Shown here piece by piece: positions 43,110-53,705 of a stretch of DNA of 64,000 nt (its first letter is position 1; the number at the start of each line of letters is the position of its first letter). This stretch comes from Nannocystis pusilla (GTDB lineage: Bacteria > Myxococcota_A > Polyangia > Nannocystales > Nannocystaceae). The stretch lies in assembly GCF_020073745.1 (NCBI RefSeq), contig NZ_JAIRAU010000027.1, positions 204,001 to 268,000 of the forward strand, written 5' to 3'. Both the position numbers and the translations under genes were made by a program. Below the pieces are notes generated by a model. The model saw only the letters and a program-made list of their open reading frames with translations. It did no database searches and was not told where the DNA came from.

Positions 43110-44699
43110 CTAGTTGGCCGGAGCCGGGGCCGGCGCGGGCGCGGCCAGGTCGGCCTTGTTGGCGGCGCAGAAGGTGGTGTCCTTCTCGACGCAGTTGAGG
43201 TCGGTGTCGTAGTGGACGATGGTGGCGTCGGGCAGCGCGTCCTTGATCTGCTGCTCCGTCTTGTCGGCGCGGCCGACGACCACGACCACCGGTACGTCGT
43301 TCATGAACTTGCGCGCCATGGTCTTCATGTCGGCGAGCTGCGCCTTGCGCACCTCGTCGCGGTAGGTCTTGTAGTAGTCGTTCGGCAGGCCGTAGGTGAG
43401 GATCGTGCGCACGCGGCCGGCGACCTGGTCGGCGGTCTCGATGCTCAGCGGGAAGCTGCCGATCGCCTCGCGCGTGACGTCCTCGAACTCCTTCGCCGTG
43501 ACGTCCTCGTCGCGCATCTTCTTGATGTGGCCGAAGATGGCCTTGAGCATCTCGCCGGTGGTGGCGGTCTTGGTCTTGGTCCAGATCCGCCAGGTGCCCG
43601 GGGCCACGCCCGGCTCCATCTTGGTGTAGATGCCGTAGGTCAGGCCCTTCTCCTCGCGCACGTCGAGGAACAGGCGCCCGGTCGAGCCGCCGCCGAGGAT
43701 GTCGGAGGCGAGGTCGAGCTTGATCCACTCGGGGTTCTTGCGCGCGAGCGCGAGGTTGCCGACGCGGATGTCGCTCTGCGCCGAACCTGGCCGATTGACC
43801 AGGTGGACGATCAGCTTGGGCGGGTGCTTGTACGACTTGAAGGCGTTGAGCGGGTTGATCGGGGCGTTGCCCTCGATCGGCTTCCACTTGCCGAACACCT
43901 CGTTGCCGAGCTTCTCCGCCTCGGGCACGGTGATGTCGCCCGAGAGGATCAGGTAGGCGTTGTTCGAGCGGTAGAAGGTGTCGTGGAACTTCTTGACCGC
44001 GTCGACGGTGACGGCGTCGATCTGCGCCTCGCTCGGGATCGGGCGCCCGTAGGGGTGACCGACCGGGTAGGCCGCCATCTGGAACAGGTGGTCGGCGAGC
44101 ACGTCGGAGTTCGACTTCATCGCCTTGAGCCCGGTCTTGGCCTTGTCCTTGAGCTTGGCCAGGGCGTCGGGCGGGAACGCGGGGTTCATGACCTCGTCGG
44201 CCATCAGCGTCAGCGCGAGCTTGATGTCGCGCTTGAGCACCTGCGAGAACACGCTGGTGTCGTGGATGCCGGCGCCGGCGCCGAGGCTGCCGCCGACGAA
44301 CTCGATCTCCTGGTCGATCTTGGCCTTGGTGCGGGTCTTGGTGCCCTCGCCGAGCATGCTCGCCGTCATCTCGGCCAGCTGCTCGTCGTCCATCGTGCCG
44401 GCCTTGATCACCAGCTGCGCGGTGAGCAGCGGGACCTCGTGGTTCTCGACGACGTAGATCTCGAGGCCGTTCCTGGTCGTGATCTTCTGCAGGTCGGGGA
44501 ACTGGACCTCGCGCGGCTCGGTCGGCGGCGGCGGATCCTGGTAGACCCGCGTCGGCTTGGCGGCCACCTCCTGGCCGTTGTCGGTCGGCTGGCCGGCGTC
44601 GGGCGGCGTGGTCTCACCCTTGGGCTTGCCGCAGCCGGGGGCGGCGAGGGCGGCGACGACGAGGGCAGTGGCGAAGTGGTGCGTGGTGCGCGTGAACAT
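43110..44699 (-). CDS. M16-family peptidase-like subunit, probably non-catalytic
   Basis: 529 residues. A lipoprotein-type signal (LVVAALAAPGC, Cys23) precedes an N-terminal M16 domain, starting EVQFPDLQKITTRNGLEIYV. The zinc site HxxEH is absent: at that position the sequence reads LAEMTASMLGEGT. A second M16 domain follows (about 235-480) with RLFLDVREEKGLTYGIYTKM, where the Arg-Tyr pair used by M16 beta-like subunits is kept. It likely forms a heterodimer with the active peptidase encoded just upstream. Confidence 0.85.
   Translation of the reverse strand: MFTRTTHHFATALVVAALAAPGCGKPKGETTPPDAGQPTDNGQEVAAKPTRVYQDPPPPTEPREVQFPDLQKITTRNGLEIYVVENHEVPLLTAQLVIKAGTMDDEQLAEMTASMLGEGTKTRTKAKIDQEIEFVGGSLGAGAGIHDTSVFSQVLKRDIKLALTLMADEVMNPAFPPDALAKLKDKAKTGLKAMKSNSDVLADHLFQMAAYPVGHPYGRPIPSEAQIDAVTVDAVKKFHDTFYRSNNAYLILSGDITVPEAEKLGNEVFGKWKPIEGNAPINPLNAFKSYKHPPKLIVHLVNRPGSAQSDIRVGNLALARKNPEWIKLDLASDILGGGSTGRLFLDVREEKGLTYGIYTKMEPGVAPGTWRIWTKTKTATTGEMLKAIFGHIKKMRDEDVTAKEFEDVTREAIGSFPLSIETADQVAGRVRTILTYGLPNDYYKTYRDEVRKAQLADMKTMARKFMNDVPVVVVVGRADKTEQQIKDALPDATIVHYDTDLNCVEKDTTFCAANKADLAAPAPAPAPAN
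43786..43803. repeat. 14-bp-period unit inside M16 gene
   Basis: CCTG, spacer gccgattgac, CAGG; it codes VNRPGSAQ. Weak fit to the TCC-N4-GGA core. Confidence 0.35.
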
Positions 44700-44710
44700 G
44701 GTCTTTGGCT

Positions 44711-44728
44711 CCTGTCCTTGAGGTCAGC
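44711..44728. repeat. 14-bp-period unit between the M16 genes
   Basis: CCTG, spacer tccttgaggt, CAGC, in the 33-bp gap separating the two M16 genes. Confidence 0.5.
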
Positions 44729-44732
44729 TCGG

Positions 44733-46205
44733 TCAGCCGGCGCCCATACCCATCGGCGCGCCGCCGCCTCCGGGGTTGATCTCGAGGGTCAGCCAGTTGG
44801 GGCCCAGGTACTCGTTGGCGACCCGCTTGATGTCGGCGGGCTTGACCTGCTGGTACTTCTCCAGGTCGGTCAGGACGTGCTTGGGATCGTTGTGGAACAG
44901 CGCCCCCTGAGCGATCTCGTTGGCGCGGCCCTGGTTGGTGGCGAGGGTCTCGACGGTGTTCATCACCTGGGCGTTGATCGCCTTCTGCAGCTCCTTGGCG
45001 GTGATGCCCGACTTCTGGACCTTGGCGACCTCGTCGCGCACGACCTGCTTGATCGCGTCGAACTTGACGTCCTTGAGCGGCATGGCGTTGATGAACACGA
45101 GGCCGACGTCGCGCAGGGCGAAGTGGGTGCCGCCGCTGAACGCGACCAGCTTCTTCTCGTCCTGCAGGATCTTCGGGATCCGCGCCGACTCGCCGACGAG
45201 CAGGATGTTGCTCAGCAGGTCGAGGGCGTGGCGGTCGGGGTGGTTGGCGCCGACGGTGTGCCAGCCGAGCAGGAACAGCGCCTGCTGGGCCAGCGGGTCC
45301 TCGACCACCGACTCCATCGGCTTGCTGCGGTCGACCTGACCGACGGCCGTGGGCGCGCGGTCGGGGCCCTTCTTGATGTCGCCGAAGTACTTCTCGACCT
45401 TGGCCTGGAGGTCGGCCAGCTCGACGTCGCCGACGAACACCAGCACCGCGTTGTTGGGCGCGTAGTACTTGTCGAAGAACGCCTGCACGTCGGGCGTCTT
45501 GGCGGCGTTGAGGTCCTCCAGGCTGCCGATGACCTCGTGCCCGTAGCCGGTGCCGGCCCAGGCGGCCGACAGCCACTTCTGGACGGCCGCCGCGTAGGGC
45601 ACGTTGTCCATGCGCATGGCCTTCTCTTCCTTCACGGCCGAGCGCTGGTTCTCGAAGTTGGCGTCGGTGATCTCGAGCGAGCGCAGGCGGTCCGACTCCA
45701 GCCACAACCCGAGCTCGAGATACTGGCTCGGCAGGTTGTTGTAGTAGACCGTCATGTCGTAGTTGGTGCCGGCGTTGTTGTTGCCGCCCACACGCTGCAC
45801 GAACGTGAGGTGGCCCATCGGCGGCACGTTCTTGCTGCCCTCGAACATCATGTGCTCGAACAGGTGGGCGAAGCCGGTGCGGCCCTGGACCTCGTCGCGC
45901 GAGCCGACGTCGTACAGCAGGGTCATGTTGAACGCGGGCGTCGAGTGGTCCTCGACCACGTACACGCGCAGGCCGTTGGCCAGCGTGAACTCCTGGACCG
46001 GGAGGTCGAAGCCGAGGCCGCCCTTGGCCGGCTTCTTGGCCGCGGTCGCGGCCTTCGCAGGCGCAGGATCCGCCGCCGGCGCGGCGTCAGCGGCGATCGG
46101 CGCGATCGAGAGGCCGCCGCAGAGGGTGAACAGGGCGAGGGTGCGTCCGGCGCGGCCGGCGAGGGCACGGCGCGATCGTCCGTGAGACTTCAGCGTGGGC
46201 GACAT
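44733..46205 (-). CDS. M16-family zinc metallopeptidase
   Basis: 490 residues from the ATG at 46205. A signal peptide (about 1-42) and a Lys/Ala linker precede an M16 domain with an intact zinc site: HLFEHMMFEGS (HxxEH), and the distant Glu in NFENQRSAVKEEKAM. The C-terminal domain (about 280-490) has FALRDVGLVFINAM. It is exported to the periplasm or beyond and paired with the inactive subunit at 43110-44699, like the two-gene M16 heterodimers of other bacteria. Confidence 0.89.
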   Translation of the reverse strand: MSPTLKSHGRSRRALAGRAGRTLALFTLCGGLSIAPIAADAAPAADPAPAKAATAAKKPAKGGLGFDLPVQEFTLANGLRVYVVEDHSTPAFNMTLLYDVGSRDEVQGRTGFAHLFEHMMFEGSKNVPPMGHLTFVQRVGGNNNAGTNYDMTVYYNNLPSQYLELGLWLESDRLRSLEITDANFENQRSAVKEEKAMRMDNVPYAAAVQKWLSAAWAGTGYGHEVIGSLEDLNAAKTPDVQAFFDKYYAPNNAVLVFVGDVELADLQAKVEKYFGDIKKGPDRAPTAVGQVDRSKPMESVVEDPLAQQALFLLGWHTVGANHPDRHALDLLSNILLVGESARIPKILQDEKKLVAFSGGTHFALRDVGLVFINAMPLKDVKFDAIKQVVRDEVAKVQKSGITAKELQKAINAQVMNTVETLATNQGRANEIAQGALFHNDPKHVLTDLEKYQQVKPADIKRVANEYLGPNWLTLEINPGGGGAPMGMGAG

Positions 46206-46537
46206 GGGATTGGTCGTCTCCTGCGAGGGCCGCAACCTAGCACATGGGTAAAGTGACGGTGGGACAAAGCGGGACCCTCGCACCGCACGGAGACCCTCGG
46301 CTCCACCTGCTTTGTGCCCCGCTCCCGAGCAAGAGAACTCACGCGATTCGAGCGACGTCCGCGAAGCAGGCCACGGGCTCGTCACCCCCAATTCGTCGTA
46401 CCGAACTCAGGTTCGCCGCCGGGCCCTCGGGCCAGGTCGTGACGGGCAGGCGCGGGAAGCGCGCCGACGGTCGCGGCGTCTGCCGGCGCGGGACCCGGCC
46501 TGCGGACGCGAGGCCCGCCTGGGCGCCAGGGGGACGG
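46206..46537. other. Intergenic stretch upstream of the tRNA promoter
   Basis: 332 bp between the divergent M16 peptidase gene and the tRNA-Gln promoter. It should contain the M16 promoter on the minus strand. I see no gene, repeat array or clear hairpin here; small frames translate to Arg-rich nonsense. Confidence 0.4.
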
Positions 46538-46567
46538 TTGACAGCGCCTTTGGGCTAATCCTATAAA
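46538..46567 (+). promoter_or_regulatory. Sigma-70-type promoter for tRNA-Gln
   Basis: TTGACA (46538-46543), an 18-bp spacer, and TATAAA (46562-46567), both near-perfect consensus boxes in otherwise very GC-rich DNA. The tRNA starts 80 bp downstream. It may also serve prs and the genes beyond. Confidence 0.75.
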
Positions 46568-46647
46568 GCGCGCGCCCTGGGGGCCGCCTCCGCGGTCCTC
46601 AGAGCACAGCCAATTCCATTCCGGCCCTCCGGGGCTGAACATCCGCC

Positions 46648-46719
46648 TGGGGCGTCGGCAAGTGGTAAGCCAGCGGTTTTTGGTTCCGCCATTCGTAGGT
46701 TCGAATCCTACCGCCCCAA
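46648..46719 (+). tRNA. tRNA-Gln (anticodon TTG)
   Basis: 72 nt with acceptor TGGGGCG paired to CGCCCCA. The T-arm has AGGTTCGAATCCT, and the anticodon loop TTTTGGT gives anticodon TTG (reads CAA). The D-arm is AAGTGGTAA. The last anticodon-stem pair is T-T, a mismatch. The discriminator is A, and no CCA is encoded, so the end is added enzymatically. tRNA-Gln just ahead of prs is a conserved bacterial arrangement. Confidence 0.93.
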
Positions 46720-46762
46720 TCTTTCCCTGCTACCTCCTTCGCCTGGACCCGAGGAACCGCGC

Positions 46763-47710
46763 TTGAACAAGACCTTCACGATCTTCGGCGGCAACTCGAA
46801 CACGGCCCTCACCGCCGAGCTGTGTGACCACCTCGGCATCTCGCAGGGCAGGGCTCGCGCCGAGCGCTTCTCCGACGGAGAGATCTTCGTCGAGATCGGT
46901 GAGAACGTGCGTGGGGTCAACTGCTTCATCATGCAGTCGACCTGCTCGCCGCCCAACCGCAACTTGATGGAGCTGCTCATCATGATCGACGCGCTCAAGC
47001 GGGCGAGCGCCGGGTCGATCGTCGCCTTGATGCCGTACTTCGGTTACGCCCGCCAGGACCGCAAGGTCAAGCCGCGCACGCCGATCTCGGCCAAGCTGGT
47101 GGCCGACCTGCTGACCGCGGCCGGGGCCGATCGCGTGCTCGCGGTCGACCTGCACGCCGGGCAGATCCAGGGCTTCTTCAACATCCCGTTCGACCACCTG
47201 GTGGCGACGCCGGTGTTCCGCGACCTGCTCAAGCTCGAGGGTCTGCGCGGGCAGGAGGTCGTGGTGGTCTCGCCGGACGCCGGCGGCGTCGAGCGGGCGC
47301 GCCTGTACTCGAAGCTGCTCGACTGCCCGCTGGCGATCATCGACAAGCGGCGCGACGGGCCCAACGTCAGCCAGGTGATGCACCTGATCGGCGACGTGTC
47401 GGGCAAGCGGGCGATCCTCGTCGACGACATCATCGACACCGCCGGCACGCTGTGCAACGCGGCCGAGGCGGTGCTCAAGGCGGGGGCCACCGAGGTCTAC
47501 GCGGTCGCCACCCACGGGGTGTTCTCGGGCCCGGCGATGGAGCGCATCAACAAGTCGGTGATCAAGCGGATCTGGGTGACCAACAGCTGCCCGCAGGAAG
47601 ATCGGCTGGCCCGCTGCGACCGCCTCACGGTGGTGAGCCTCGGGCCGCTGCTCGCCGAGGCGGTCAAGCGCATCCACCACGGAGACTCGATCTCGAGCCT
47701 CTTCTATTGA
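46763..47710 (+). CDS. prs: Ribose-phosphate pyrophosphokinase
   Basis: 315 residues starting with TTG at 46763, with a GAGG ribosome site 7 bp before it. All family landmarks are present: FSDGEIFVEIGENVRG, MPYFGYARQDRK (ATP loop), VLAVDLHAGQIQGFF, and the PRPP-binding RAILVDDIIDTAGTLC. It makes PRPP from ribose-5-phosphate and ATP for purines, pyrimidines, His and NAD. The hairpin downstream (47785-47804) may separate it from rplY. Confidence 0.96.
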   Translation: MNKTFTIFGGNSNTALTAELCDHLGISQGRARAERFSDGEIFVEIGENVRGVNCFIMQSTCSPPNRNLMELLIMIDALKRASAGSIVALMPYFGYARQDRKVKPRTPISAKLVADLLTAAGADRVLAVDLHAGQIQGFFNIPFDHLVATPVFRDLLKLEGLRGQEVVVVSPDAGGVERARLYSKLLDCPLAIIDKRRDGPNVSQVMHLIGDVSGKRAILVDDIIDTAGTLCNAAEAVLKAGATEVYAVATHGVFSGPAMERINKSVIKRIWVTNSCPQEDRLARCDRLTVVSLGPLLAEAVKRIHHGDSISSLFY

Positions 47711-47784
47711 TCGCACCGACCAAGACCTCTGCCCAACCGGCGGCGAGCCCCGATGGTGTGGCTCCCACCCGGCGGCGAGACGAG

Positions 47785-47804
47785 GGGTCCCGAACCGGGG
47801 ACCC
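47785..47804 (+). terminator. Hairpin between prs and rplY
   Basis: Perfect 7-bp stem GGGTCCC/GGGACCC (47785-47791 and 47798-47804) with loop GAACCG, no T-tract. It lies 21 bp ahead of the rplY ATG, so it may be an attenuator or ribosomal-protein binding site rather than a full terminator. Confidence 0.35.
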
Positions 47805-47825
47805 GACAGAAGCGAGACAATCACC

Positions 47826-48509
47826 ATGAACCAGCAACGTGAAATCACCGTCCAGGCCCGCACGGGCACCGGCAAGGGCGCGGCCCACAAGCTGCGCGCG
47901 ACCGGCAAGATCCCCGGCGTGGTCTACGGCCATGGCGGCGAGCACCTGACGATCGCCCTCGACCCGCTCGCGCTGCGCAAGGCCGTCGACCCGGCCCGCA
48001 AGCGCAACACCTGGTTCTCGGTGCGGATCCAGGAGGAGGGCAAGGCCGATCGCGTCGAGTCCTGCATCATCGTCGACCGCCAGCTCGACCTGGTCCGCGA
48101 CGACATCCTGCACGTCGACTTCCTGCGCGTCGACCCGGAGCGCGAGCTCGAGGTCAAGCTGCCGCTCGAGTTCACGGGCCGCGCGGCCGGCGTGGCCGTC
48201 GGCGGCACGCTGAAGACGATGGCGCGGCAGATCCGCGTCGCCGTCAAGCCGGCCGACATCCCGACCAGCTTCGTCATCGACGTGACGCCGCTCGAGGGCG
48301 GGCAGACGCTGCGCGTGCGCGACGTGACGTTCCCGGCGGGGCGGATCCTCGACAACGGCAACCTCCCGCTCGTCCTCGTCGAGGCCGCCAAGGCCAAGAA
48401 GGAAGAGACGCCCGGCGAGGCCGGCAAGAAGGCGGCCGCGGGCAAGGGGGCTGCGAAGGCGGCTCCGGCCAAGGCCGCCGCGCCGGCCAAGGACGCCAAG
48501 AAGAAGTGA
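47826..48509 (+). CDS. rplY: 50S ribosomal protein L25/Ctc
   Basis: 227 residues: the long, two-domain Ctc form. The 5S-rRNA-binding N-domain (about 1-95) has GKGAAHKLRATGKIPGVVYG. The C-domain (about 96-185) has ILHVDFLRVDPERELEVKLP and VIDVTPLEGGQTLRVRDVTF. The last about 35 residues are a Lys/Ala-rich tail (AAAGKGAAKAAPAKAAAPAK). Such extended tails are common in GC-rich bacteria. Confidence 0.94.
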   Translation: MNQQREITVQARTGTGKGAAHKLRATGKIPGVVYGHGGEHLTIALDPLALRKAVDPARKRNTWFSVRIQEEGKADRVESCIIVDRQLDLVRDDILHVDFLRVDPERELEVKLPLEFTGRAAGVAVGGTLKTMARQIRVAVKPADIPTSFVIDVTPLEGGQTLRVRDVTFPAGRILDNGNLPLVLVEAAKAKKEETPGEAGKKAAAGKGAAKAAPAKAAAPAKDAKKK

Positions 48510-48541
48510 GCCTCCACCGCCGATGTTGAGGGCGCGCGCAG

Positions 48542-49120
48542 ATGGCCGACCAGGCGCCATGGCTCCTCGTGGGCCTCGGGAACCCCGGGGCCCGGTACGC
48601 GCGCACGCGCCACAACATCGGCTTCATGGCGGTCGACGCCTGGTGCGAGCAGGCCACGACCTCGCCGAGCTGGTCCGAGAAGTGGAAGGCCCAGGTCGCC
48701 ACCCTCGGCGCCGGCTCGGCCCGCGTGGTGGCCTTGAAGCCGCAGACCTTCATGAACCGCTCGGGCCAGAGCGTGGTCCCGGCGGCTCAATTCCTGCGCG
48801 TGCCGCCGGCGCAGATCCTCGTCGTCCACGACGAGGTCGACTTCCCGCTCGGTCGCCTCGCGGTCAAGAAGGGCGGGGGTCACGGAGGGCACAATGGCCT
48901 GCGTGACATCCTGCAGCTGCTCGGCAACGGCGACTTCCTGCGGATCCGCCTCGGCGTCGGCAGGCCCGTGCACGGCGAGGTCGCCGATCACGTGCTGTCC
49001 GACTTCTTGCCCGACGAGCGCGTCGTCGTCGACGAGCTGCTCGCGCGGGCCGTCAAGGCGATCACCTGCGTGACCCGCGAGGGCGTGGTCACGGCGATGA
49101 ACAAGTTCAACACCACCTGA
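48542..49120 (+). CDS. pth: Peptidyl-tRNA hydrolase
   Basis: 192 residues. LLVGLGNPGARYARTRHNIG carries the catalytic His. MNRSGQSVV, HDEVDFPLGRLAVKKGGG and GHNGLRDILQLLG complete the substrate groove. It recycles peptidyl-tRNA released during translation. Order rplY-pth is conserved in many bacteria. Confidence 0.95.
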   Translation: MADQAPWLLVGLGNPGARYARTRHNIGFMAVDAWCEQATTSPSWSEKWKAQVATLGAGSARVVALKPQTFMNRSGQSVVPAAQFLRVPPAQILVVHDEVDFPLGRLAVKKGGGHGGHNGLRDILQLLGNGDFLRIRLGVGRPVHGEVADHVLSDFLPDERVVVDELLARAVKAITCVTREGVVTAMNKFNTT

Positions 49121-49210
49121 CCCTGGCGCCCGGCGCCAGCTCTCCCATCCAGCTTCGGGCGCGCCCGAATCAGTTCCCGGCCCTTCGGGCCCGAGCAAAG
49201 GACCTCCCCC

Positions 49211-51430
<2,220 letters not shown>

Positions 51431-51479
51431 ACACCTGCGCGTCCCTCTTGCGGGGGCGCGCGTTCGGGGCTACACCTTG

Positions 51480-51518
51480 CGGCCCGTCCGGATGCTCCGG
51501 GCGGGCCGTTTGCTTTTG
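51480..51518 (+). terminator. Intrinsic terminator after hppA
   Basis: A 13-bp stem (51480-51492 with 51496-51508, one G-U pair, loop TGC) followed by a T-rich tract TTTGCTTTTG. It is the strongest terminator in the window and should end the hppA message before rpsF. Confidence 0.88.
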
Positions 51519-51607
51519 CTGCCGCTCGGCGGTCGAGGCAGACGAGGGCCCCGCGGGGCCACTCCTTGCTCCCATGGTGGGGGCCAGCAAGTCCACAAGG
51601 AGACTTC

Positions 51608-51625
51608 CATGTCCGAAAGTACAGT
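51608..51625. repeat. Possible 14-bp-period unit at rpsF start codon
   Basis: CATG, spacer tccgaaagta, CAGT. The ATG is the rpsF start. Only the left half fits the family well, so it could be coincidence. Confidence 0.3.
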
Positions 51626-52109
51626 CGGCCAGGTCGTGTCGGTCCAGTCGCGCAAGGGCACCAAGCGCGAGTACGAGACCGTCATCATCCTGCGCCCCAA
51701 CGTCAACAAGAACGGGATCCTCGAGCTCGTCCACAAGATGCAGGGCGTGTTCGAGAAGTACGGCGCGCGCCTGATCAAGATCGAGAACTGGGGCAGCCGC
51801 ACGCTGGCCTTCCCGATCAAGCGCTCGCCGACCGGCATCTACCTCTACTGGCGCTTCCTCGGCGGCAGCGACATCGTCCACGAGTTCGAGCGCAACCTGC
51901 AGATCTCGGAGTCGGTGCTGCGCTACTACACCGTCCGGCTCGAGGACGACGTCGACCCCGACGCGCGGCCCTCGGAGATCACCGAGGACCTGCTGCAGGC
52001 GGTGGCCGAGCCGCCGCCGGAGCCGGAGCCGCAGCCCGAGCCGGTGCGCGAGGAAGAGGATCGCTTCGTCTCCGACGACGACGGCGACGACGACGAGAGG
52101 AGGCGCTAA
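51609..52109 (+). CDS. rpsF: 30S ribosomal protein S6
   Basis: 166 residues. S6 core (about 20-115): REYETVIILRPNVNKNGILE, LIKIENWGSRTLAFPIKRSP and GIYLYWRFLGG. It has an extra N-terminal about 18 residues (MSESTVGQVVSVQSRKGT) and a long acidic C-tail (about 130-166, Glu/Pro- and Asp-rich, ending DDERRR). Start ATG 51609 is preceded by aaggagac. First gene of the S6-S18-L9 operon. Confidence 0.95.
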   Translation: MSESTVGQVVSVQSRKGTKREYETVIILRPNVNKNGILELVHKMQGVFEKYGARLIKIENWGSRTLAFPIKRSPTGIYLYWRFLGGSDIVHEFERNLQISESVLRYYTVRLEDDVDPDARPSEITEDLLQAVAEPPPEPEPQPEPVREEEDRFVSDDDGDDDERRR

Positions 52110-52112
52110 GTC

Positions 52113-52349
52113 ATGAGCGAAGAGAAAGCACCCCGTTCGAGCAAGGCCAGCCGGGCTTCGCTGCTCGCCAGCGACAAGACCCTGGTCATCGACTACAAGA
52201 ACCCGCAGCTGCTCCGCGCCTTCCTCACCGATCGCGGCAAGATCGTCCCGGCCCGGATCTCCGGCGTGACGGCCAAGCAGCAGCGCCAGATCACCAAGGC
52301 GGTCAAGCGCGCCCGCATGCTGGCGCTGCTGCCGTACACGGTGGCCTGA
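52113..52349 (+). CDS. rpsR: 30S ribosomal protein S18
   Basis: 78 residues. The core VIDYKNPQLLRAFLTDRGKI and SGVTAKQQRQITKAVKRARM, then LALLPYT, are diagnostic. No zinc-binding Cys are present, so it is the Cys-minus form. It starts 3 bp after rpsF. Confidence 0.96.
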   Translation: MSEEKAPRSSKASRASLLASDKTLVIDYKNPQLLRAFLTDRGKIVPARISGVTAKQQRQITKAVKRARMLALLPYTVA

Positions 52350-52376
52350 CCCCGAGGACAGAAAGGTTAACCGCTC

Positions 52377-52823
52377 ATGTTGGAACTCATCCTCCGCAGC
52401 GACGTCCCCGGCCTCGGCCGCGCCGGCGAGGTGGTCAAGGTGCGCCCGGGTTACGGCCGCAACTACCTCATCCCGCGCGGGCTGGCGCTCGCCGCTACCC
52501 GCGGCAACATGGCCCAGCTCGAGCACCAGAAGCGCCTGATCGCCGCCGAGCAGGCGCGCGTCCTCGCCGAGCACAAGGCGATGGCGCAGAAGCTCAAGGG
52601 CGTGTCCGTCTCGATCGCCCGCAAGAAGGGCGCCGAGGGCAAGCTGTTCGGCTCCGTGTCCACCAAGGACATCGCCGAGGCGCTGGCCAACCAGAACATC
52701 ACGATCGACCGCAAGCTGATCAAGCTCGACGAGCCGTTCAAGAACATCGGCACCTACGAGGTGCCGGTGCGCTTCAGCGGCGACATCACCGAGACGATCC
52801 GCGTCAACGTGGTCGGCGTGTGA
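52377..52823 (+). CDS. rplI: 50S ribosomal protein L9
   Basis: 148 residues. The N-domain MLELILRSDVPGLGRAGEVV and VRPGYGRNYLIPRGLALAAT is clear, followed by the long connecting helix (about 45-75) and the C-domain (GKLFGSVSTKDIAEAL). Complete and of normal length. Confidence 0.96.
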   Translation: MLELILRSDVPGLGRAGEVVKVRPGYGRNYLIPRGLALAATRGNMAQLEHQKRLIAAEQARVLAEHKAMAQKLKGVSVSIARKKGAEGKLFGSVSTKDIAEALANQNITIDRKLIKLDEPFKNIGTYEVPVRFSGDITETIRVNVVGV

Positions 52824-52868
52824 TCACCAGGCCGGGCCCGCGAGGGTCGGCCGCGTGAGTCCGAACGA

Positions 52869-52903
52869 GAGGGGTCCGCAGCGCGGGCCCCTCGTCGCTT
52901 TCT
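52869..52903 (+). terminator. Hairpin terminator after rplI
   Basis: 11-bp stem (52869-52879 with 52883-52893, one G-U pair, loop AGC) followed by a weak T-rich stretch (gtcgctttct). It ends the S6-S18-L9 operon. The opposite strand carries a convergent small gene that ends 22 bp away. Confidence 0.7.
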
Positions 52904-52924
52904 CGCGGCGATGGACTGCGGGCG

Positions 52925-53161
52925 CTACTCGCCCTTGAGGCGCTGGGCGCTGCAGTCGCCCATCAGGCACTGGGCCGAATAGACGCCCTTCTGGCCGCAG
53001 CCGGCGACGTGGTACTTGCCGTAGACCTCGTCGCCGCGGACCTTCAGCTTGTCGGCGTCGCAATTGAAGTCGGCGGCGGCCTGGGTGCGCGTGGCTGTTT
53101 CCAGCTTGCCGGCGCAGGCGGGCAGCGCGAGGACGGCGAGGGCGACGAGGACGGGGCGCAT
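52925..53161 (-). CDS. Small Cys-rich lipoprotein
   Basis: 78 residues. The signal ends in lipobox LALPAC (Cys16). The mature part has FNCDADKLKVRGDEVYGKYH and AGCGQKGVYSAQCLMGDC, a Cys pattern (FxC...GCGxxxxY...C) seen in many small myxobacterial lipoproteins. Function unknown. It starts 46 bp from the divergent gene at 53208. Confidence 0.72.
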   Translation of the reverse strand: MRPVLVALAVLALPACAGKLETATRTQAAADFNCDADKLKVRGDEVYGKYHVAGCGQKGVYSAQCLMGDCSAQRLKGE

Positions 53162-53207
53162 GCGGTCACCTTGCCACGCCGGGCCGCGGCGTGAAAGTCT
53201 GGCGGGC

Positions 53208-53705
53208 ATGCAACGCCGCTACCTCGCCGACTACGACGCGCTCGGTCTGCCGCCCGACGAGGCGCTGCGCCGCGTGATCGCCCGCGCCGACGCCGACCCG
53301 CAGTTCTGCGAGGACCTCGAGCGCCTGATGTTCGAGCTCGCGCCGATGTCCGCCGACCAGCTCGACTGTCACGCGCCGAAGTTCTTCGTGGTGGCGATGG
53401 ACGGCGGAGGCAGCGCGTACGGGCGCTACGTCGACCCCGCGATCGCGCGCACGGTCGGCACGCCGTGGGTGCTGTGGGATCACGAGGAGGACGCGCTCGT
53501 CTACCTCGCCGACGACACCGCCGCTTTCTTCTCCGGCATCCTCGATCTCCGCTGCCACTTCAAGCCCGACGACCCGAGCGCGCGACGCGTGCGCGAAGTG
53601 CTGACGGCGCTCGGGCTGCAGCTCGCCGCGCCGGGCTCGAACATGCCGGGCTTCCTCGCCGGCAAGCCCGCCCCGTGGTTGCCGGCGGGCCCGCTGTCGC
53701 ACTAG
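53208..53705 (+). CDS. Protein of unknown function, possibly SUKH-like
   Basis: 165 residues, no signal. It contains FVVAMDGGGSAYGRYVDPAI, then VGTPWVLWDHEEDALVYLAD and DTAAFFSGILD. The order (Gly-rich strand, acidic 'DHEE' region, then helix) is reminiscent of SMI1/KNR4 (SUKH) proteins, but the match is weak and the protein may be unrelated. It lies between rplI and dnaB. Confidence 0.55.
   Translation: MQRRYLADYDALGLPPDEALRRVIARADADPQFCEDLERLMFELAPMSADQLDCHAPKFFVVAMDGGGSAYGRYVDPAIARTVGTPWVLWDHEEDALVYLADDTAAFFSGILDLRCHFKPDDPSARRVREVLTALGLQLAAPGSNMPGFLAGKPAPWLPAGPLSH

Noticed and set aside
43212..46256. A 1014-codon plus-strand open frame
   Set aside because: Antisense to both M16 peptidase genes; no domain or signal peptide.
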